9,498 nucleotides of DNA, from positions 1-9,498 of the forward strand of contig JAJBVC010000158.1 in NCBI GenBank assembly GCA_020860025.1, given 5' to 3'. The stretch is from Clostridiales bacterium. Lineage in GTDB: Bacteria > Bacillota > Clostridia > Oscillospirales > Acutalibacteraceae. The notes below the pieces were generated by a model that ran no database searches, had not been told where the DNA came from, and saw nothing but the letters and a program-made list of their open reading frames with translations. This document shows, in pieces, positions 1-4,567 of the stretch. The position numbers were made by a program, and so were the translations under genes. How positions within the stretch are numbered: position 1 is the stretch's first letter; each line of letters begins with the position of its first letter.

Positions 1-9
1 TAACGGGAC

Positions 10-38
10 TTTACAAGTAGATTAAATTATATTATAAT
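10..38 (+). promoter_or_regulatory. sigma-A type promoter for the ybeX-like–phoH–ybeY–era operon
   Basis: The -35 box TTTACA (10–15, 5 of 6 consensus) and the -10 box TATAAT (33–38, 6 of 6) are separated by exactly 17 nt. Transcription would start near 45, giving a leader of about 40 nt before the ATG at 85. No second promoter of comparable quality was seen between here and 6940, so this one probably drives much of the plus-strand run. This is a sequence match only. Confidence 0.8.
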
Positions 39-84
39 ATAGTCTGTAAAATAAATAATATATTTTTTGGAGGGATTCGCCTTT

Positions 85-897
85 ATGGGCAGTGGACTGC
101 GAAGGCTGTTTAAAAAAGAAAGTTCAACAGAGGAAGAAATTAAACAACTCGTTGAGGGTGACGAGGAGGTTGGTGAGTTAGAAAAAAACCAGCGTGAAAT
201 GATTAACAACATTTTTGAGTTTGACGATTTGAACGCAGGCGATATTATGACTCACAGAACAGATATTGACGCTGTTGATTCTGACGGCTCTATTGAAGAC
301 GTTGTTCAGCTCTCGATTGAACACGGCCGTTCAAGAATTCCCGTTTTTAACGAGGATTTGGACGATATTTGCGGTATAATATATGTAAAGGATTTGCTTA
401 AGTTTGTAGGGACAAAAATATCTTCAGATGAAAAATTAAGCAATTATATTCGTAAACCGTTATTTGTACCCGAAACTATTCCGTGCGGAAAGCTTTTTGC
501 CGAGATGACCGAAACAAGAATAATGCTCGCTATAGTTGTTGACGAATACGGCGGTACTGCGGGACTTGTTACTATGGAGGATGTGCTTGAAAGCATTGTC
601 GGAAACATACGTGACGAGTATGACGGAGAGGAAAAGGATTCCGTAACCCAGATTGATGAAAAAACATTTACATTTGACGGTGTTACCGACATTGACGAGG
701 TGCAAAAGGTTCTAAATGCCGAATTTCCGGAGGGCGATTACGATACGCTTGCGGGATTTGTTATAAATCTGCTTGGATTTTTACCGACGGGAAATGAGAA
801 TGAAAACGCCACAGCAACCTATCAAAATTTTACATTTACTGTGCTTGATGTTGACGAGCGCAGAATTGAAAAAATAAAAGTCGAAAAAAACAATTAA
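85..897 (+). CDS. Soluble CBS-pair/CorC-domain protein, YbeX-like
   Basis: The 270-residue protein has no membrane segment. A charged N-terminal stretch (about 1–45) precedes the first CBS motif (IMTHRTDIDAVD 54–65, GRSRIPVF 81–88, GIIYVKDLL 97–105) and the second (VDEYGGTAGLVTMEDVLE 152–169). A CorC/HlyC-type C-terminal domain covers about 190–268. The DUF21 membrane domain of HlyC/CorB-type transporters is absent, so this matches the short, soluble form typified by E. coli YbeX (old name CorC). Family knowledge: the CBS pair probably binds an adenine nucleotide, and E. coli ybeX sits with ybeZ (phoH-like) and ybeY and has been tied to ribosome metabolism; the older magnesium/cobalt efflux label is uncertain. 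The start is placed at ATG 85 because GGAGGG (69–74) lies 10 nt upstream; the in-frame TTG at 67 overlaps that site. It is the first gene of the operon, 10 nt before phoH. Confidence 0.88.
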   Translation: MGSGLRRLFKKESSTEEEIKQLVEGDEEVGELEKNQREMINNIFEFDDLNAGDIMTHRTDIDAVDSDGSIEDVVQLSIEHGRSRIPVFNEDLDDICGIIYVKDLLKFVGTKISSDEKLSNYIRKPLFVPETIPCGKLFAEMTETRIMLAIVVDEYGGTAGLVTMEDVLESIVGNIRDEYDGEEKDSVTQIDEKTFTFDGVTDIDEVQKVLNAEFPEGDYDTLAGFVINLLGFLPTGNENENATATYQNFTFTVLDVDERRIEKIKVEKNN

Positions 898-907
898 GGA
901 AGAAATA

Positions 908-1870
908 ATGATTGAACAGGTAATTCAGTTTGAGGCTATGGAGCAGGCGGTAAGTCTGTTCGGCAGCTTTGATGAAAATGTAAAGTTAATAGAAAAAGAA
1001 TATGACGTGTCTATTATTTCAAGAGGTTCTGATTTAAAGGTCGTCGGCGATGCCGAAAATGTTTCAAAAGCGGTTCGAGCACTAAATTCGCTTCTTGTGC
1101 TGATTAGCAAGGGAGAAAATCTGTCAGACCAAAATGTCCGTTATGTAATGTCCCTTGTAAATGAGGGCAATGAGGACAAAATAAATCAGATAACCAACGG
1201 CTCAATCTGTATTACCTCAAAGGGCAAGCCTGTTAAGCCCAAAACTATCGGGCAGAAGAAATACTGCGAGGCTATTGCTCAAAATACAATTACATTCGGA
1301 GTAGGCCCTGCCGGTACCGGTAAGACTTATCTTGCGGTTGCAATGGCGGTTGCCGCTTTTCGTGCTAAAGAGGTCAACCGAATTATACTTACACGTCCCG
1401 CTGTTGAAGCAGGCGAGAAGCTCGGCTTTTTACCCGGTGATTTGCAAAGTAAGGTAGACCCTTATCTGCGTCCGCTTTACGATGCGCTGTTTGATATGCT
1501 CGGTGCGGAAAATTTTCAGCGTTATCAGGAACGTGGCGCCATTGAGGTCGCACCGCTTGCCTATATGCGTGGCAGAACGCTTGACGACAGTTTTATAATT
1601 CTTGACGAGGCGCAGAATACAACGCCTGAACAAATGAAAATGTTTTTAACACGTCTCGGTTTTCGCTCAAAGATGGTTATTACCGGTGATATAACTCAAA
1701 TAGATTTACCCGACGGTAAAAAGTCAGGGCTTAAAAAGGTTATGCGTATTCTTAAGGACGTTGAGGATATTGCTATGTGCACATTCAGTCAAAAGGATGT
1801 TGTACGTCACCGCCTTGTTCAGGAAATAGTAAAGGCATATCAAAAATATGACGAGGAGAGGAATAAGTAA
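908..1870 (+). CDS. phoH: PhoH-family ATPase (PhoH/YbeZ/PhoL type)
   Basis: The 320-residue length is normal for the family. The N-terminal ~100 residues form the small KH-like region typical of PhoH/PhoL. The P-loop domain follows with Walker A GPAGTGKT (133–140), LTRPAVEAGEKLGFLPGD (161–178), Walker B IILDEAQN (230–237) and MVITGDITQIDLP (256–268), all intact. Family knowledge: a cytoplasmic ATPase with proposed RNA helicase activity, usually coupled to the endoribonuclease YbeY; the name comes from phosphate-starvation control in E. coli, which is not shown here. AAGGAAG (896–902) is a good ribosome binding site 5 nt before the ATG. The stop overlaps the ybeY start (TAATG), which implies translational coupling. 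Confidence 0.95.
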   Translation: MIEQVIQFEAMEQAVSLFGSFDENVKLIEKEYDVSIISRGSDLKVVGDAENVSKAVRALNSLLVLISKGENLSDQNVRYVMSLVNEGNEDKINQITNGSICITSKGKPVKPKTIGQKKYCEAIAQNTITFGVGPAGTGKTYLAVAMAVAAFRAKEVNRIILTRPAVEAGEKLGFLPGDLQSKVDPYLRPLYDALFDMLGAENFQRYQERGAIEVAPLAYMRGRTLDDSFIILDEAQNTTPEQMKMFLTRLGFRSKMVITGDITQIDLPDGKKSGLKKVMRILKDVEDIAMCTFSQKDVVRHRLVQEIVKAYQKYDEERNK

Positions 1871-2373
1871 TGGAATCGGTAAAAGTAGTAATTTCAAACG
1901 ACCAAAAATCTGTAAAGATACCGACAGGTATACGAATGTTGATTCGTCGCTGTTGTCATGCCGTTTTGGAGCTTGAGAAATTTGACGGCTCTGCTGAGGT
2001 CAGCGTTCGTTTTGTTGATAATGAACAGATTAGACAGCTTAACCGTGATTACCGCAATATCGACAGGGAAACCGATGTTTTGTCATTTCCGCTCGGCGAA
2101 AACGGTCATTACGACATTAACCATGATACAGGCGCAAAGCTCCTCGGCGATATTGTTATATCTGTTGAAAAGGCTGTGGAGCAGGCTGAACTGTACAATC
2201 ATCCGCTTCAAAGAGAAATAGGCTTTTTAACTGTTCATTCAATGCTTCATCTTCTTGGCTATGACCACGAAAACGGCGGACTTGAAGAGGTACATATGCG
2301 TGAAAAGGAAGAAACTGTGCTGACACAAATCGGACTTAAACGTGACAACAGTTACTATATGGGTGATGACTAA
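1870..2373 (+). CDS. ybeY: Endoribonuclease YbeY, 16S rRNA 3'-end maturation factor
   Basis: The 167-residue protein carries the zinc-binding signature HSMLHLLGYDH, with the three histidines at 123, 127 and 133, plus the conserved TDVLSFPL (68–75) and LGDIVIS (92–98). Family knowledge: a single-strand-specific metal-dependent RNase required for 16S rRNA 3' processing and late 70S quality control, often partnered with PhoH and Era. Its ATG shares one base with the phoH stop, with GAGG (1858–1861) 8 nt upstream inside phoH. Its own stop overlaps the era start in the same TAATG way. The cdd and dgkA genes that often lie between ybeY and era in Firmicutes are missing. The protein looks intact. 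Confidence 0.95.
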   Translation: MESVKVVISNDQKSVKIPTGIRMLIRRCCHAVLELEKFDGSAEVSVRFVDNEQIRQLNRDYRNIDRETDVLSFPLGENGHYDINHDTGAKLLGDIVISVEKAVEQAELYNHPLQREIGFLTVHSMLHLLGYDHENGGLEEVHMREKEETVLTQIGLKRDNSYYMGDD

Positions 2374-3260
2374 TGACAAAAACTGCGTTTATAGCCATTG
2401 TCGGCAAGCCGAATGTAGGCAAATCCTCACTTATGAACAAAATGCTGGGGCAGAAAGTTGCGATTGTTTCTTCAAAGCCGCAGACAACAAGAACTAAAAT
2501 TATGGGCGTTCTTACTCAGGGCGAAACACAGCTTGTATTTACGGATACGCCGGGATTTCATCGTGCGCATAATAAGCTTGGCGAAAAAATGAATGAAGCG
2601 GTTGGCGATACTGTCGGCGGTGTTGACGCTTGCCTGTTTTTGACCGAGCCGTCGGGAGAGCTTAACGAGCAGGAGCTGCAGCTTCTTGATATGTTTAAAA
2701 AGCAAAAAATGCCCGTAATTCTCGCAATCAATAAAATTGATATGCTTAAGGATAAAGAAAATCTTTTACAGCGGATTGCTTATCTTAATTCAATGTATGA
2801 TTTTACAGCCGTTGTTCCTGTCAGCGCTCAAACAGGCGAAAATGTAGATGAGCTTCTGGACGAGCTTGACAAGCTTGCTTTCGAGTCGCCTCACTTTTTT
2901 CCGGATGATACATTGACTGATCAGCCCGAACGTGTGCTTGCGGCTGAAATAATACGTGAAAAAATTTTGCGTCTTATGGATAAGGAAGTTCCTCATGGTA
3001 TTGCTGTTGCGGTTGAAAAAATGCACGAGCGTGACGATAAGGATATTTTAGATATTGAAGCAACAATTTACTGTGAGAAAGAGAGTCACAAGGGTATGGT
3101 TATCGGTAAAAACGGTGCAATGCTCAAAAAAGTATCAACTTATGCACGTCAGGATTTGGAACGATTTTTCCAAATTAAAGTGAATCTTCACTGCTGGGTA
3201 AAAGTAAAAATTGACTGGCGAAACAGAGAAGGTCTGATTCATAATTTCGGACTGGATTAA
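2373..3260 (+). CDS. era: GTPase Era, 30S ribosome assembly factor
   Basis: The 295-residue protein is full length for Era. G1 GKPNVGKS (11–18), the switch I region SKPQTTR (34–40), G3 DTPG (58–61), G4 NKID (120–123) and G5 SAQ (151–153) are all present, followed by the C-terminal KH domain with GMVIGKNG (241–248). Family knowledge: Era binds the 3' end of 16S rRNA next to the anti-Shine-Dalgarno sequence and checks 30S maturation. GGGTGAT (2361–2367) inside the end of ybeY is the ribosome binding site, 5 nt before the ATG. In Firmicutes yqzL normally follows closely; here the two are separated by a 333-bp inserted element. Confidence 0.97.
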   Translation: MTKTAFIAIVGKPNVGKSSLMNKMLGQKVAIVSSKPQTTRTKIMGVLTQGETQLVFTDTPGFHRAHNKLGEKMNEAVGDTVGGVDACLFLTEPSGELNEQELQLLDMFKKQKMPVILAINKIDMLKDKENLLQRIAYLNSMYDFTAVVPVSAQTGENVDELLDELDKLAFESPHFFPDDTLTDQPERVLAAEIIREKILRLMDKEVPHGIAVAVEKMHERDDKDILDIEATIYCEKESHKGMVIGKNGAMLKKVSTYARQDLERFFQIKVNLHCWVKVKIDWRNREGLIHNFGLD

Positions 3261-3271
3261 TATGGCACAAA

Positions 3272-3278
3272 TTTTATA
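3272..3278. repeat. Left copy of 7-bp target-site duplication TTTTATA
   Basis: TTTTATA directly abuts the CACCACCA that begins the inserted element and is repeated exactly at 3612–3618, right after the element's terminal TGGTGGTG. A perfect flush direct repeat at both ends is the expected scar of a transposition event. In AT-rich DNA a 7-mer can recur by chance, but its exact abutment to both inverted-repeat ends makes chance less likely. Confidence 0.7.
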
Positions 3279-3310
3279 CACCACCATAGGATAAACTATC
3301 TTTGGTGGTG
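3279..3310. repeat. Left end hairpin of the element (CACCACCA … TGGTGGTG)
   Basis: CACCACCA (3279–3286) pairs with TGGTGGTG (3303–3310); one more A-T pair (3278/3311) extends the stem into the flank. GATA (3290–3293) and TATC (3297–3300) can pair inside the loop. Copy 2 at 3581–3611 shares CACCACCATA at its start and TATCTTTGGTGGTGTT at its end but has a different middle. It has no U-tract, so it is a poor terminator. Confidence 0.75.
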
Positions 3311-3312
3311 TT

Positions 3313-3334
3313 AGTATTGTTGATAAAGCAGTCA
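3313..3334 (+). repeat. Inner inverted repeat of the element, left arm
   Basis: AGTATTGTTGATAAAGCAGT followed by CA matches the minus-strand reading of 3519–3540 (AGTATGTTGAGAAAGCAGTC, then A). The difference is one inserted T and one substitution; the last ten bases AAAGCAGTCA are identical. The arm begins 2 nt inside the left end hairpin. Confidence 0.75.
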
Positions 3335-3417
3335 TAAGCACGCTCGTTAGTAAAACAGTATGTGGATTTTACTTTAGCATTTTTACGGTAAAATTGTCTT
3401 GTTAAAACGAACTGTTT

Positions 3418-3452
3418 AAAAGTGTCAAAGAGCCGAAGCTCTTGACCCTTTT
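3418..3452. terminator. Central hairpin of the element, possible bidirectional terminator or attenuator
   Basis: AAAAG (3418–3422), GTCAA (3424–3428) and GAGC (3430–3433) pair with GCTC (3438–3441), TTGAC (3442–3446) and CTTTT (3448–3452), giving 14 base pairs with one bulged A and one mismatch. The plus-strand loop is CGAA; on the minus strand it is UUCG closed by C-G, a very stable tetraloop frequent in terminators. A short U-run lies on either side (CTTTT on plus, ACTTTT on minus). Termination is only possible, since the U-tracts are short and recO/mutS2 downstream have no obvious strong promoter of their own. Confidence 0.5.
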
Positions 3453-3518
3453 GAGCGTTTTAAGCCTTTTGGTCAGAAGCAGTACACACGTACAGCAATC
3501 CTCCCAAAATGCTTAATT

Positions 3519-3540
3519 CTGACTGCTTTCTCAACATACT
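3519..3540 (-). repeat. Inner inverted repeat of the element, right arm
   Basis: This is the partner of 3313–3334. An alternative 7-bp stem is possible between GTCAGAA (3472–3478) and TTCTGAC (3517–3523), so the right arm could switch partners if transcribed. The arm stops exactly where the 3541–3579 hairpin begins. Confidence 0.75.
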
Positions 3541-3579
3541 CATCGTGCAGAATTTATTATTTGTCTTTTCTACACGATG
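3541..3579. repeat. Extra hairpin filling the gap between the right inner repeat and the right end hairpin
   Basis: CATCGTGCAGAA (3541–3552) pairs with TTCTACACGATG (3568–3579): 11 of 12 positions match, around a 15-nt AT-rich loop. It has no counterpart on the left side, where only 2 nt separate the inner repeat from the end hairpin, so it breaks an otherwise symmetrical layout. Confidence 0.7.
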
Positions 3580-3580
3580 G

Positions 3581-3611
3581 CACCACCATATTGATTTTAT
3601 CTTTGGTGGTG
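3581..3611. repeat. Right end hairpin of the element, overlapping the candidate yqzL ribosome binding site
   Basis: CACCACCA (3581–3588) pairs with TGGTGGTG (3604–3611). GGTGGTG (3605–3611) differs by one base from the ideal GGAGGTG and ends 6 nt before the yqzL ATG, so the same bases may bind 16S rRNA or be locked in the stem. Confidence 0.65.
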
Positions 3612-3618
3612 TTTTATA
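3612..3618. repeat. Right copy of 7-bp target-site duplication TTTTATA
   Basis: Exact repeat of 3272–3278 abutting the right end of the element. Its last base is the A of the yqzL start codon, so the duplication restored that codon after the insertion. Confidence 0.7.
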
Positions 3619-3761
3619 TGACAGATGATTTTTGGAATTTATTTCTATCAACGGGCAGCGTGCAGGATTATTTAAAATATAAAGATAACGAAAAGGCAGA
3701 AAACGATGGCGACAGTTACAAAGGGTTTAGTAATCAAAGAGCAGACAGTGGGGGAGAGTGA
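3618..3761 (+). CDS. yqzL: YqzL-like small protein between era and recO
   Basis: The 47-residue protein begins MTDDFWNLFLSTGSVQDYL, then KYK. The N-terminal pattern (aromatic pair FW near residues 5–6, TGS 12–14, Y18-L19, YK 21–22) and the place between era and recO match the YqzL-like family of Firmicutes, whose function is unknown. Residues from about 30 on are acidic and polar and are encoded in DNA that overlaps the first 56 nt of recO in another frame, so that tail may be little constrained. ATG 3618 is chosen because the family begins here; a longer reading frame reaching back to 3561 only translates the inserted element. The only ribosome binding site candidate is the element's terminal GGTGGTG. 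The family call is from memory of the pattern, not a search. Confidence 0.78.
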   Translation: MTDDFWNLFLSTGSVQDYLKYKDNEKAENDGDSYKGFSNQRADSGGE

Positions 3762-4449
3762 CCGCTTAATCACAATTCTTACCGCCGATTACGGTCTTGT
3801 CCGTGCTTTTGTTCGTGGCGCTAAGCAAATTAAAAATAGGCTTGCATCGTCAACATCGCTTTTTGCGTATGCACAGTTTTCACTTTACCGTGGACGTGAA
3901 GCGTATACTGTTGACAGTGCTGAGCCTATTGAAGTGTTTTTTGAATTAAGGCAGGATATTGAAAGGCTTGCTCTTGCTCAATATTTTGCACAGCTTGCGT
4001 ATGAGCTTGGCGATGAGGATCAGCCTTGTGAAGAAATGCTGTCTGTTTTGCTGAATGCACTTCATTTGCTTTGTATGGCAAATAAAGATGTACGGATTAT
4101 AAAATCCGCCGTTGAACTGCGTCTTCTTTCACTCGGCGGTTATATGCCCAATATTCTTGCTTGCGCCTCCTGCGGTACATATGAAACAAATGTGATGTAT
4201 TTCGATACTCTTGACGGCTGTATATACTGCGAAAACTGCGGTAAGGCAGGAGCCGTTTTGTGCCGTAAAAATGTAATAACCGCAATCAGATTTATTTGTC
4301 TTACTGAACCAAAGAGGATTTATTCATTTACGCTTGACGAGGAAAATCTCTCTGTATTATCGTCGGTAAGTGAAAAATACTTGATTTCAAGAATACAGCG
4401 TAAACTTCCCACTCTTGATTTTTATAAAAGTTTGTTTAGTAGTTTATAG
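3706..4449 (+). CDS. recO: DNA repair protein RecO
   Basis: The 247-residue length is normal. The N-terminal OB-fold carries the family's start pattern (TKGLVIKEQTVGESDRLITI, then LTADYGL). A helical middle is followed by a zinc-finger-type region with CASC (153–156) and CENC (175–178), as in most Firmicute RecO proteins. Family knowledge: RecO binds ssDNA and SSB and works with RecR to load RecA at gaps. AAAAGG (3691–3696), inside yqzL, is the ribosome binding site, 9 nt before the ATG. The 56-nt overlap with yqzL suggests coupled translation. It now lies downstream of the hairpin-rich element, so its expression could depend on read-through. Confidence 0.94.
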   Translation: MATVTKGLVIKEQTVGESDRLITILTADYGLVRAFVRGAKQIKNRLASSTSLFAYAQFSLYRGREAYTVDSAEPIEVFFELRQDIERLALAQYFAQLAYELGDEDQPCEEMLSVLLNALHLLCMANKDVRIIKSAVELRLLSLGGYMPNILACASCGTYETNVMYFDTLDGCIYCENCGKAGAVLCRKNVITAIRFICLTEPKRIYSFTLDEENLSVLSSVSEKYLISRIQRKLPTLDFYKSLFSSL

Positions 4450-4501
4450 ATTTTGTTGGTTAATATAAAATTTTAAATTGCTTCTATAAGCGTATGATAA
4501 T

Positions 4502-4567
4502 ATGACAGATTTTGATGCAATACTGAAAGCAGGCAGTATAAAAAATTACATAGCCTCGGAAAGGTAA
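4502..4567 (+). CDS. Possible 21-residue YqzL-like micro-ORF upstream of mutS2
   Basis: The peptide begins MTDFDAILKAGSIKNYIA and ends in SER. Aligned on the GS pair with the YqzL-like protein encoded at 3618, it shares the MTD start, LxxxGS(I/V), an acidic/amide residue and Y(I/L). Its stop TAA touches the mutS2 ATG with no gap, and its last codons contain the mutS2 ribosome binding site GGAAAGG (4558–4564). No good Shine-Dalgarno site precedes it (TATAAGCGTATGATAAT), which weakens the call. It may be a second, shorter YqzL-type peptide, a leader peptide for mutS2, or chance. The likeness is visible by eye but too short for certainty. Confidence 0.45.
   Translation: MTDFDAILKAGSIKNYIASER

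Larger units (their letters stand above)
3279..3611. mobile_element. MITE-like non-autonomous insertion element, 333 bp, between era and yqzL
   Basis: No open reading frame with a credible start or protein signature is found inside. The left end reads CACCACCATAGGATAAA and the right end, read on the minus strand, CACCACCAAAGATAAAA: eight identical terminal bases, then a similar AG(G)ATAAA stretch after one mismatch. A 7-bp direct repeat TTTTATA flanks both ends. The interior is full of inverted repeats: outer hairpins at both ends, inner inverted repeats at 3313–3334/3519–3540, a hairpin at 3541–3579 and a central hairpin at 3418–3452. Removing the element and one repeat copy puts the yqzL ATG 17 nt behind the era stop, a natural operon spacing. 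I cannot assign a parent transposon family; a structured non-coding RNA is the main alternative, but the direct repeat argues for insertion. Confidence 0.72.

Noticed and set aside
3262..3294. 10-codon frame MAQILYTTIG after era
   Set aside because: It crosses the left junction of the inserted element, so its second half is created by the insertion, and it is out of frame with yqzL in the reconstructed empty site.
3501..3505. CTCCC/CCTCC stretch in the element that could act as an anti-Shine-Dalgarno sequence
   Set aside because: It could in principle mask a nearby GGAGG, but no such site lies close by on the plus strand; a 5-base match is too little.
3460..3651. 63-codon minus-strand frame running through the inserted element
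   Set aside because: It has no ribosome binding site at its start, no recognisable protein pattern, and simply reads across the inverted repeats and the yqzL start.
4478..4506. Possible promoter before mutS2 (TTGCTT … TATGAC, or TATGATAAT at 4493–4501)
   Set aside because: The -35 candidates match at only 3 of 6 positions and the best -10-like bases have no properly spaced partner.
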